Shown here: one piece after another, positions 52,801 through 60,429 of the stretch | Numbering within the stretch: the stretch's first letter is position 1 | How the letters are laid out: every line of letters begins with the position of its first letter | NCBI GenBank assembly: GCA_051715425.1 | Contig: JBPXJS010000008.1 | Coordinates: 186,001-250,000 of the forward strand | Source: JAJTFA01 sp051715425 | GTDB lineage: Bacteria; Bacteroidota; Bacteroidia; UKL13-3 | Length of the DNA: 64,000 nt | Direction: 5' to 3' | Made by a program: the position numbers and the translations under genes | Notes under the pieces: model-generated | Seen by the model: the letters and a program-made list of their open reading frames with translations, nothing else | The model's database searches: none | What the model was told of the DNA's origin: nothing

Positions 52801-54310
52801 ACATGCCGATACATCACGCACGGTTTGTTCCGTATTTAAAGAAGACACCAACCTGGTTCCCGGATTTTATTATTCAAAGGATACCGTAATTGATGTGGTG
52901 GCCGGAGATACCGTTTCTATTGAATATGTAATTGAAGACAGCGACAACAAAGACTCCGTGTTTTCACAACTTTCAGGTAAACTGCTTACTCACCCGCGCC
53001 TCTTATCCATCACCAAAACCGACTCTCTGGCACTTAGCCGCATCAAGCTTTCATTCCGGTCCCTTTGCGATGATGTGAATGTGGATACACTTGATCTTTA
53101 TGTTTATATTCAGGATAACCAATGCCCGCAGCCCCGAAATGCATTAGGCCGCATCCGGATCAATGTGATTGTTCCTCCAGGTGGGTCGCCTCCTCCACTG
53201 CCCTGCTTAAAAAAACTGAGCAACAGCAGCATAGAAGTCAGGTGGTCTAAATCTACCGTAAACAAGTACTTTGCCTATTACGTGCTGATTAAACAAAAAC
53301 CTGACGGCACTTTTGAAGAACTGGCTAAAATTTTCCATGATACCGCTTTCCGTTTCACGGATGCAAATACACCGGAGAACCTAACCAAGAACTACTGCTA
53401 TGCCATTTATCCGGTAAATATTTGTGGCCAATCAGGTGATACCAGCAATTTTGCCTGTACCATCAGAAAACCAGAAGACTACCCGGGGGAAGTGAGCTTT
53501 TATACTGTAACTGTTGAAGAGAACAAGCTGATTGGCATTTACTGGCAAAAAACACCCGACAATACTTTTCTCATGTATAATCTCTACAAACGGTTTAATG
53601 ATACCGGAGCCACTTTTGTAGCTATCAAAACCCTGACAAGTTCTGAGGATACCATTTTCCGCGATAATCAGGTGGAGGTGCAAAAAAAATCATACTGCTA
53701 TCAGGTAAAACAGGTAAATGAATGTGGCCTGGAGTCGCAAACCGGTAAAGAAGCATGCAGTATCCTCCTTAAGGGAATATCAAAACCTTTTGAACACAAT
53801 GTAAGCTGGAATCCTTATTTTTACTGGAATGCCGGGGTAAAACAATATGATATAATCAAACAGGAGCCTGGCTTAAGTCCTGTAATTTCCGGAAGCACAT
53901 TCGATAAAAATACCGGTTTTACTGATGATAAACTCAATATAGAAAACGGGCTTTATTATTACACCGTGGAGGCGCATGAAGGAACTGCCGGAAAAGGATA
54001 TACCAGCACTTCCAATACCATTGAGCTTGTACAAAGCCCTTTGCTTCATGTGCCAAATGCCTTTACCCCAAATAATGACGGGCTAAATGATGATTTTAAT
54101 CCAAGACCGGTATTTGTTAAAGATTATACCCTGAGAATATATGATCGTTGGGGAAAACTCATTTTCAGCACCAATGATAAGCATGAAACATATAAAGATT
54201 CGTTTTTGAATGATCCAGGTACAGGCGATGTTTTTGTGTATCTGATTACCTATACCGGTTGGGACGGATCGAGCCGCAGCACGCACGGAAATTTTACTAC
54301 TTTAAAGTAG
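49883..54310 (+). CDS. Large secreted gliding-type protein with T9SS type B C-terminal domain
   Basis: 1475 residues; GTG start, signal anchor FILLVACCLPVHVLYAH. N-terminal DUF7948-like domain with IENKGQWEKEVLF, then SBBP-type beta-propeller repeats (FGTFSG, YCTYLGGSGNEQ, DFSTYLGGSGHDAGY, YATFLGG), about 260-740. Then a tandem pair of modules, about 800-1008 and 1009-1217, each an Ig-like part plus a FnIII-like part (CLKPVNDSTLDVLW / CLKKLSNSSIEVRW). Two more FnIII-like units follow, and the C-terminus is the gliding-motility-associated domain (VPNAFTPNNDGLNDDF, IYDRWGKLIFST). Probably a surface adhesin; export by T9SS. Confidence 0.85.
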   Translation: MGVLPNFNIVLRAGKLNLSGLLRIIFILLVACCLPVHVLYAHKQPVTPPSDAQTIKIIENKGQWEKEVLFRAAIPGGYLFITSNSLVYSLYDEKAIHAYTHSESSNTIIKGHVYKTTFTGANSIPGIIKQQPSAESYNFFIGSDQARWAANCKAYQTIVLQNIYNGIDMQLEAMGDYLKVSFIVKPFANPNLIKVKYEGTDKLELRNKAIEALTTVALIKEQEPVSFQYVNGEKYPLQSEYVLNTDTISYKLGQYNHSLPLVIDPDIIFGTFSGSVADNFGFTATFDNDANGFAGGTVYSTGFPATTGAYQFNYAGGVTEFGMTGRDVGILKFSSDGKSLLYCTYLGGSGNEQPHSLICNPAGELFILGTTSSANFPTSANAYDKTYNGNTDIFVSRLSSNGQVLQASTFFGGSLSDGINGTIFYNNDYSFSAAPLEFNYGDKHRGEILIDTNSGSVYVASSTYSTVADGFPIVNGFQTTHGGLQDACIFKMNANLSVLDFSTYLGGSGHDAGYGLNFDVFKNVYVCGGSTSTNIGPASGAYVHHGGVDGFIARISSAGSNLMKLLFLGTGVYDQAYFVQVDTKGQVYTTGQTASSTFPVKGTTYRVPGAKQFITVFNRNLDSIVVSTTFGSSASSGPNISPSAFLVDICNRVYVSGWGGTTNNSFNGTTGQTTGMPVTTNAFQKTTDGADFYLIVLSPDLQSLAYATFLGGVQGFGDHVDGGTSRFDRRSVVYQSACAGCGGFSDFPTTAGAWSRINKGKRPSDPTQGGCNNALFKMNLNVSEYAPVVKDTLLRVTATDTLVYNFTILDPDGDSVIVTFTGPLLTRAVNPAQITNTRTVSVVNAKLQWRSLCTDILPDTLRIDIEAKDNGCPDARTTNAVIKIVVLPPPAPVSPFPECLKPVNDSTLDVLWKDQIINKYLKKFSLFKNTEGGPYAELDTFRAIKPGFIDQLAKNHLITNYCYFITASGVCKTHADTSRTVCSVFKEDTNLVPGFYYSKDTVIDVVAGDTVSIEYVIEDSDNKDSVFSQLSGKLLTHPRLLSITKTDSLALSRIKLSFRSLCDDVNVDTLDLYVYIQDNQCPQPRNALGRIRINVIVPPGGSPPPLPCLKKLSNSSIEVRWSKSTVNKYFAYYVLIKQKPDGTFEELAKIFHDTAFRFTDANTPENLTKNYCYAIYPVNICGQSGDTSNFACTIRKPEDYPGEVSFYTVTVEENKLIGIYWQKTPDNTFLMYNLYKRFNDTGATFVAIKTLTSSEDTIFRDNQVEVQKKSYCYQVKQVNECGLESQTGKEACSILLKGISKPFEHNVSWNPYFYWNAGVKQYDIIKQEPGLSPVISGSTFDKNTGFTDDKLNIENGLYYYTVEAHEGTAGKGYTSTSNTIELVQSPLLHVPNAFTPNNDGLNDDFNPRPVFVKDYTLRIYDRWGKLIFSTNDKHETYKDSFLNDPGTGDVFVYLITYTGWDGSSRSTHGNFTTLK

Positions 54311-54364
54311 TGCGTGTATGTTTCAGGGAAAAATATAATTTTGCCCAAAACACTACATATTCTG

Positions 54365-54967
54365 ATGGCCGTTTATAAATTTAAAATAACATTTGAGGAT
54401 TACGATGATATCCATCGGGTGATTGAGATTAAATCTACCCAAACATTTCTTGATTTGCACAAAGCTATACTTGATTCCATTGGCTTTGATCAGAAGCAGC
54501 TTGCCTCCTTTTACATGAGCACAGACAGTTGGAAAAAAGGTCAGGAAATTACACTTGAAGATATGTCGGAAGATGATGATCCGGCCAAAAAAATTCCGGT
54601 AATGGCCAAGTCAAAACTGGCTGATTATATTAACGACCCACATCAGAAAATCATTTATGTATATGATTTTTTAGAAATATGGACCCTCTTTATTGAGCTT
54701 ACCGGAATTGATATGAAGGAAAAAGCCGGTCAGAAATATCCGCTGTGCACCAAAACCGTTGGCCTTGCACCAAAACAGTACGACAAAGTACAACGTTTTG
54801 GTCTGGTTGATGACAATGAGTTTGACGAGATTACCAAAAACTACCTGGATAAAACCGAGGAGATCCCCGGAGAAATTTCTGACGATGAAGCAGATGAATT
54901 TGGACTGTTTGATGATGAGCAAGGTGAGGCCAGCGGAGAAGAAGCTAGCACCGATGAGCAGTTTTAA
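54365..54967 (+). CDS. pRiA4b ORF-3 family protein with acidic tail
   Basis: 200 residues from ATG 54365 (MAVYKFKITFEDYDDIHR); an upstream GTG is rejected because it lies at the stop of the preceding gene. The PRiA4b_ORF3 domain follows (FLDLHKAILDSIGFD, ASFYMSTDSWKKGQEITLED, KIIYVYDFLEIWTLFIELTG). The last 40 residues are rich in Asp/Glu (EISDDEADEFGLFDDEQGEA and onward). The family name comes from a plasmid/IS passenger, but there is no transposase or inverted repeat here, so this is a resident gene. Function unknown. Followed after 18 bp by the SixA-like gene. Confidence 0.8.
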   Translation: MAVYKFKITFEDYDDIHRVIEIKSTQTFLDLHKAILDSIGFDQKQLASFYMSTDSWKKGQEITLEDMSEDDDPAKKIPVMAKSKLADYINDPHQKIIYVYDFLEIWTLFIELTGIDMKEKAGQKYPLCTKTVGLAPKQYDKVQRFGLVDDNEFDEITKNYLDKTEEIPGEISDDEADEFGLFDDEQGEASGEEASTDEQF

Positions 54968-54985
54968 CCAATAAACAACTAACCT

Positions 54986-55483
54986 ATGAAAACCCTTCTC
55001 CTGATGCGCCACGCCAAATCGAGCCATTATGAGGTTGGGGTTGCTGATGTTGACCGCCCTTTAAACGAACGCGGAAAAACCGATGCTCCGGAGATGGGCA
55101 AACGTTTGTTGAAAAAACTAATGATCCCGGATATTATCATCTCTAGTCCGGCTAAACGTGCGCTGAAAACGGCCAAACTGGTAGCCGAACAAATCGGGTA
55201 TGATGAAAAAAAAATAGACCTCCAATCGGATATTTACGAAGCCGACATTGCCGACCTGGTACATGTGATCAGAAGCATTGACGACAAATATGATATGGCT
55301 TTGATATTTGGCCACAACCCTGGTTTTACCGGACTTATAGGCTACCTTACCAATACCTTTATTGAAAATCTTCCTACTTCCGGTATAGCAGCCATACAGT
55401 TTGATGTGGCCACCTGGAAACAAATCTCCTCAGGCAAAGGCACCACGCTATGGATTGATTATCCCAAAAGCCTGCACGATTAA
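54986..55483 (+). CDS. SixA-like histidine phosphatase
   Basis: 165 residues. Active-site LLLMRHAKSSHYE (RHxxS, the phospho-accepting His), then DRPLNERGKTDAPEMGKRL and IISSPAKRALKTAKL, and a second His in LIFGHNPGFTGLI (GHN). The short form is like SixA, which removes phosphate from histidine on phosphorelay proteins; other members hydrolyse small phosphates. Comes 18 bp after the pRiA4b-type gene, so likely co-transcribed. Confidence 0.88.
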   Translation: MKTLLLMRHAKSSHYEVGVADVDRPLNERGKTDAPEMGKRLLKKLMIPDIIISSPAKRALKTAKLVAEQIGYDEKKIDLQSDIYEADIADLVHVIRSIDDKYDMALIFGHNPGFTGLIGYLTNTFIENLPTSGIAAIQFDVATWKQISSGKGTTLWIDYPKSLHD

Positions 55484-55559
55484 GAAACGTTCCGTTTTTC
55501 CACATGGCTTGTTGCCCTGTTTTTTAAACTGTTAATTCGTAAGCCAACCATATCCGATA

Positions 55560-58013
55560 TTGAGCGAAGCCCTTGCCATATTTGTTAATGTAATTATACC
55601 GGTACCACTGCAAAAGTTGTATACCTATCGCGTTCCGTTTGATATGGCAGATCAGGTAGCACCCGGAAAAAGAGTGGTGGTACAATTTGGCAAGCGCAAG
55701 CTGTATGCAGCCATTATACACCATATACAACACCAGCCACCGGCCGGCTATGAAGCCAAATACATTATAAGCCTGCTTGATGATGAGCCTGTGGTAAGTG
55801 CCCATACCTTGCAATTCTGGGACTGGATGGCGTTATATTATATGTGTACACCTGGCGAGGTAATGAATGCCGCCCTTCCGGCTGCTTATCGGCTGGAAAG
55901 TACCACCAAGGTGATGCTTCATCCGGATGCTGATCTTGCTACCGAATTAAGTGATAAAGAATACCTGATTACGGAGGCGCTTACCATACAAAAGGAACTT
56001 ACCATTGATCAGATAAGCGAGATAAGCAGTACCAAAAACATTTTTCCGGTATTAAAAAGCCTTCACCTGAAAGGGCTTATTTTATTTACTGAAGAAATTG
56101 CAGAAACCTATAAGCCAAGAATTGTAAACTGTGTGAAACTAAGCAGTGTTTACGATGAGGAAGAGAAACTGCAGCTATTGTTTGAAGAACTGGAGAAAAA
56201 TGAAAAACAACTCAATGTATTGCTGGCATACCTTCAGCTTAAACACGATAAACAACATATTGAAAAAAGTGAGTTGATTAAACGTGCCGATGTAAGCGAG
56301 AGTTCGTTAAAAACACTAATCAAAAAAGAAATATTTGAGCTCTACCCTTTGCATATTGACCGTTTGCAACAAACAGAAACCATTCAGGAGTCTTTTGAAC
56401 TTAACCCCATACAGGAAACCTGCTTGCACCAGATTAAAGAGGTATTTAAAGAAAAAGACGTGTGCTTATTACACGGTGTAACCTCCAGCGGCAAAACGCA
56501 TGTGTATGTAAAGCTTATTGAAGATGCTGTGGCAGAAGGCAAACAGGTACTTTATCTGCTGCCTGAAATTGCCCTTACCTCTCAGGTAATTAGCCGCATT
56601 AAAAAGTATTTTGGCAATAAAGCTGTGGCCTTTCATTCCCGCTACAACCAGCACGAGCGTGTGGAGATTTGGAAAAAAGTAAGCAGCGGAGAAGCACAGG
56701 TAGTAATAGGCGCCCGGTCGGCTATTTTTATGCCTTTTAATCACCTTGGTTTGGTGATAGTGGATGAGGAGCATGAGCAATCCTACAAACAACAGGACCC
56801 CTCACCCCGCTACCATGCAAGAGATGCAGCCATTTACCTGGGGCATATATGGCAATGTAAAACCCTGCTTGGCTCTGCTACCCCGTCTTTTGAAAGTTAT
56901 TATAATGCCCAGCAAGCACGTTTTGGACTGGTAAAACTAAAACAGCGATTTGGCGAAATAGAAATGCCTAAACTGATAACGGCTAACCTGGCTGAAGAGA
57001 AAAGAACGCGCACCATTAAAGGCAATTTTACCAGTACCCTGATGCATGCCATTGAACAGGCACTGAACAATCATGAGCAAATTATTCTGTTTCAGAACCG
57101 AAGAGGATATGCCCCTTTGCTTGAGTGCCAGAGTTGCCATTGGGTGCCGCGTTGCATCAATTGTGATATTAGCCTTACCTATCACAAATACAACGATGTG
57201 TTAAAATGCCACTATTGCGGTTATTCCGCTAAACCGCCCCGCTCATGTAGCGCCTGCGGATCTCACCAACTGAGTTTTAAAGGCCTTGGTACTGAAAAAA
57301 TTGAAGATGAAATTGGTATTTATTTTCCAGAGGCAAGGGTGCAAAGGCTGGATATGGATGCCGCCAAAAGCAAACACGGCCATGAAAAAATCATTACAGA
57401 TTTTGAAGAGCGAAAGGCTGATATTCTGGTGGGAACACAAATGGTAAGCAAGGGACTTGATTTTGATCATGTATCGGTTGTTGGAATTATTAATGCCGAC
57501 TCCCTCCTCTTTTTCCCTGAGTTCCGGGCTCATGAAAGAGCTTATCAATTACTTACACAGGTAAGTGGCAGGGCCGGGCGCAAAAACAAACAGGGTAAGG
57601 TCATTATCCAAACATCATTACCTGATCACCATGTGGTACAAGAAGTTATTCACCAGCACTATGAGCAGTTTTTTGCCAACGAGATAGCCGACCGCAAACA
57701 GTTTCAATACCCCCCATATTACCGCCTCATCAAAATTGTTATTAAACATAAGGATTACGCGGTGGTGCATGATGCTGCGTTTGCACTAAGAGAACTACTC
57801 TATAAAAGGCTCGGAGACAAACTGATCGGACCTGAAAGTCCTTATGTATCCAGAATCAAAAACCTGCATATTAAGGAGCTGTTGCTTAAGGTTGACCGGG
57901 AAAATAAATCACTGCATCAGATTAAAGAATTTGTGCAGCAGCAAATGCACCAGGTTCTAACAGAAAAGCATTTTAAAGGCACCTACATACATCCGGATGT
58001 AGACCCTTTTTAG
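55560..58013 (+). CDS. priA: Primosomal protein N' (replication restart helicase)
   Basis: 817 residues; TTG start preceding the first beta strand IFVNVIIPVPLQKLYTYRV. N-terminal 3'-end-binding domain, then helicase: Walker A HGVTSSGKTHVYVKLIE, DEEH box VIVDEEHEQSYKQQ, SVVGIINADSLLFFPEFRAHERA-type region (in two parts). The zinc knuckles CQSCHWVPRCINC and CHYCGYSAKPPRSCSACGS give eight cysteines. PriA reloads the replisome at stalled forks. The ORF ends 67 bp before the PAS kinase. Confidence 0.95.
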   Translation: MSEALAIFVNVIIPVPLQKLYTYRVPFDMADQVAPGKRVVVQFGKRKLYAAIIHHIQHQPPAGYEAKYIISLLDDEPVVSAHTLQFWDWMALYYMCTPGEVMNAALPAAYRLESTTKVMLHPDADLATELSDKEYLITEALTIQKELTIDQISEISSTKNIFPVLKSLHLKGLILFTEEIAETYKPRIVNCVKLSSVYDEEEKLQLLFEELEKNEKQLNVLLAYLQLKHDKQHIEKSELIKRADVSESSLKTLIKKEIFELYPLHIDRLQQTETIQESFELNPIQETCLHQIKEVFKEKDVCLLHGVTSSGKTHVYVKLIEDAVAEGKQVLYLLPEIALTSQVISRIKKYFGNKAVAFHSRYNQHERVEIWKKVSSGEAQVVIGARSAIFMPFNHLGLVIVDEEHEQSYKQQDPSPRYHARDAAIYLGHIWQCKTLLGSATPSFESYYNAQQARFGLVKLKQRFGEIEMPKLITANLAEEKRTRTIKGNFTSTLMHAIEQALNNHEQIILFQNRRGYAPLLECQSCHWVPRCINCDISLTYHKYNDVLKCHYCGYSAKPPRSCSACGSHQLSFKGLGTEKIEDEIGIYFPEARVQRLDMDAAKSKHGHEKIITDFEERKADILVGTQMVSKGLDFDHVSVVGIINADSLLFFPEFRAHERAYQLLTQVSGRAGRKNKQGKVIIQTSLPDHHVVQEVIHQHYEQFFANEIADRKQFQYPPYYRLIKIVIKHKDYAVVHDAAFALRELLYKRLGDKLIGPESPYVSRIKNLHIKELLLKVDRENKSLHQIKEFVQQQMHQVLTEKHFKGTYIHPDVDPF

Positions 58014-58047
58014 ATGTAACCTGTTGTGGTTAAATAATAATTGGAAT

Positions 58048-58075
58048 TTTTACGAAATAAAATATATTCGTAAAA
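58048..58075 (+). promoter_or_regulatory. Perfect inverted repeat just before the PAS kinase start
   Basis: TTTTACGAA-N10-TTCGTAAAA, 9-bp arms, ending 5 bp before ATG 58081. No T-run follows. Either a repressor site overlapping the promoter or an mRNA hairpin at the start codon. Confidence 0.45.
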
Positions 58076-58080
58076 GCGGT

Positions 58081-59553
58081 ATGCCGCAGATTATGACGGA
58101 TATATTTCACTCAGCAGAAATACATGAATTGGAGAATCTACACCAGATTATCGAGTGTTTTGATGATCTGATAGGCGTATTTGATCTGGATTTCAGGTGT
58201 GTAGCTTTTAATAAAAGCCTTGCCAATGCCGTAAAACACGCTGACGGAGCTGAAATGCGGATAGGCGAAAACATCCTCGATTATATCAATGCCGAACAAA
58301 AGGCTTTTTGGGAGCCTAAAATAAAGCGGGTATTTAGCGGAGAGGTTGTGAGTGAGGAGTTTGAATATACAGGAGGAGCCGGGGGTACACTTTTTTTACA
58401 AAACACGTATAAGCCGGTATTTGATAAAACCGGAAAAGTAATTGGCGGGCTTCAGATTGTTAAAGACATCACCAGAGAAAAGGCTAATGAGAAACAACTG
58501 GAACGTACCACTGATTTATACCGCCAGCTGGTTTCCAATATCCCCCGCACCGATTTATTGCTTGCCGATCTGGAACTTAAAGTGATTATTGCCGAAGGAG
58601 AAACCATTCAATCTCTTGGCTTAACCAATAACCATTTTATTGGCCGCACCCTTCAGGATATTTCAGAAGAATTTGGCACCAGTTCCCATATTATGGATGC
58701 CTACAAACTATTAAAAGAGGGAATCCCAAGTGAACTGAATTTTACCTTTAAGGATATTGATTATGCTTTTTTTGCAACACCCTTATTTGATAAAGAGCAT
58801 TTCCATACGCACAACCTGGTTGTTTTCAGAAATATTACCGAACAAAAAGCTTTCGAAAAGCACCTGATTGAACTGAACAAGTCAAAAGATAATATCCTGG
58901 GTATTGTGGCACACGATCTCAGGAATCCGGTATCATCAATAATAGGACTTGCCAATTTAATTGAACAGGAGCCAGCAGATTATGCTGAACTAATTGACCT
59001 GATAAAAAAGGCGGGAAATAATGCACTCAGCATCATCAGTGACCTGCTCGATATTGCTTCCCTTGATAATGACAGGGGCCTTGGCGAATCCAGGATGGTC
59101 AATATCAATCAGCTGATCAGAGAAATTATTGAGTCCCTGCAACTTTTTGCTGAGGATAAAGAGCTTGAACTGATGTTCCAGTCTAATGAGGTAGTAATAG
59201 AAATTCCGGCTGATGCCATCCGGATGTCGAGGGTATTTTCTAATCTGATGATGAATGCCATTAAGTTTAGCTACCGTGGCAATAAAATACTGATCAATAC
59301 CCATATAGAAAACAATAAACTACTTATTACCATTCAGGATTTTGGTATGGGCATTCCGGAAAAACTGCGTGAGTTGATTTTTGATAAATTTACCAAGGCC
59401 AGCCGCAGAGGCACAGAAGGAGAAAAGTCATTGGGACTTGGAATGTCTATTGTAAAAAGAATTGTGGAATTGCACCACGGCAAAATATGGCTGGAGAGTG
59501 AAGAGAACAAGGGCACAACTGTTTATATTGAGCTACCTGCTGCCGTTTTATAG
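58081..59553 (+). CDS. PAS-domain sensor histidine kinase, soluble
   Basis: 490 residues from ATG 58081 (MPQIMTDIFHSAEI); the TTG 57 bp upstream would put the hairpin inside the gene. Two PAS domains (about 10-135 and 140-260), then HisKA with NILGIVAHDLRNPVSSIIGL (phospho-His in AHDLRNP), ATPase N box NLMMNAIKFS, G1 DFGMGIPE, G2 GLGMSIVKRI. No membrane segment, so it likely senses a cytosolic signal. No response regulator is nearby. Confidence 0.92.
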   Translation: MPQIMTDIFHSAEIHELENLHQIIECFDDLIGVFDLDFRCVAFNKSLANAVKHADGAEMRIGENILDYINAEQKAFWEPKIKRVFSGEVVSEEFEYTGGAGGTLFLQNTYKPVFDKTGKVIGGLQIVKDITREKANEKQLERTTDLYRQLVSNIPRTDLLLADLELKVIIAEGETIQSLGLTNNHFIGRTLQDISEEFGTSSHIMDAYKLLKEGIPSELNFTFKDIDYAFFATPLFDKEHFHTHNLVVFRNITEQKAFEKHLIELNKSKDNILGIVAHDLRNPVSSIIGLANLIEQEPADYAELIDLIKKAGNNALSIISDLLDIASLDNDRGLGESRMVNINQLIREIIESLQLFAEDKELELMFQSNEVVIEIPADAIRMSRVFSNLMMNAIKFSYRGNKILINTHIENNKLLITIQDFGMGIPEKLRELIFDKFTKASRRGTEGEKSLGLGMSIVKRIVELHHGKIWLESEENKGTTVYIELPAAVL

Positions 59554-59558
59554 GCTAT

Positions 59559-60332
59559 TTATTCAAACCTGAGATGTTTTACTGATTCTCCGGAATCTCT
59601 CAACTCTATTAAAGAATCAATTCCTATTTCCAGGTGTTTCCTTACAAACTTCTCTGTTACTGATTTATCGCTTTTAGATGTTTTTACCCCTTCCGGAATC
59701 ATAGGGTTATCGCTTACCAGAAGCAGTGCGCCTTTTGGAATTTCATTAACAAAACCTACTATAAAAATAGTGGCTGTTTCCATATCAATTCCCATGGCTC
59801 TGGTTTTTTTCAGGTATGCCTTAAACTCTTCATCATGCTCCCAAACCCTGCGGTTGGTTGTATAAACAGTTCCGGTCCAATAATCAATATTGTGTTTTAC
59901 AATAGCTGCCGAAACCGCTTTTTGCAAACGGAAAGATGGCAAAGCAGGTATTTCAGGCATTATATAATCATTGCTGGTTCCATCACCTCTGATGGCTGCA
60001 ATAGGTAAAATCATATCGCCAAGTTTGGTCACTTTTTTTAACCCGCCACATTTGCCTAAAAACAAAGCTGCTTTAGGCTCTACCGCACTAAGCAAATCCA
60101 TACAGGTGGCCGCCATAGCACTTCCCATTCCGAAATTAATAATGGTAATATTGTTTGCAGTGGCCGTTTGCATGGGCTTATCCTTTCCCACAATTTCAAC
60201 ATCAAAACGTTCTGCAAAAAGTTCTACATAATGAATAAAATTGGTAAGCAATATATATTCTCCAAACTCCTTTAATGGTCTGCCCGTGTACCTGGGCAAC
60301 CAATCTTTCACTATTTCTTCTTTTGTTTTCAT
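59559..60332 (-). CDS. amn: AMP nucleosidase
   Basis: 257 residues from ATG 60332 (MKTKEEIVKDW). PNP/UDP-type phosphorylase fold: NITIINFGMGSAMAATCMDLL and FLGKCGGLK, then AMGIDMETATIFIVGF with the ribose-contacting Met-Glu, and LLLVSDNPMIPEGVKT. It matches the short AMP nucleosidase form of Bacteroidota, which lacks the N-terminal domain of E. coli Amn. Splits AMP to adenine and ribose 5-phosphate. Convergent with the PAS kinase. Confidence 0.9.
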   Translation of the reverse strand: MKTKEEIVKDWLPRYTGRPLKEFGEYILLTNFIHYVELFAERFDVEIVGKDKPMQTATANNITIINFGMGSAMAATCMDLLSAVEPKAALFLGKCGGLKKVTKLGDMILPIAAIRGDGTSNDYIMPEIPALPSFRLQKAVSAAIVKHNIDYWTGTVYTTNRRVWEHDEEFKAYLKKTRAMGIDMETATIFIVGFVNEIPKGALLLVSDNPMIPEGVKTSKSDKSVTEKFVRKHLEIGIDSLIELRDSGESVKHLRFE

Positions 60333-60352
60333 TGTTACGAATATCAGCAATT

Positions 60353-60374
60353 AGGTTCAAAGTATCATGAACCT
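60353..60374 (-). promoter_or_regulatory. Inverted repeat before amn
   Basis: AGGTTCA-N8-TGAACCT, 7-bp arms, centred about 31 bp upstream of the amn ATG. Candidate operator; no matching regulator identified. Confidence 0.35.
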
Positions 60375-60429
60375 TTAAAATAAGTTGGAGATCAAAAAAG
60401 GTATAATCAGCTGGAAGGAACCTTGTTTA

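Noticed and set aside
54365..54967. Transposon-related gene (pRiA4b ORF-3, IS1096 passenger annotation)
   Set aside because: No transposase, terminal inverted repeats or target duplication are nearby; it is a stand-alone chromosomal family member.
55484..55502. AAACG-TTC-CGTTT stem and T-run as terminator of the SixA-like gene
   Set aside because: Only five weak base pairs; priA follows on the same strand and may be read through.
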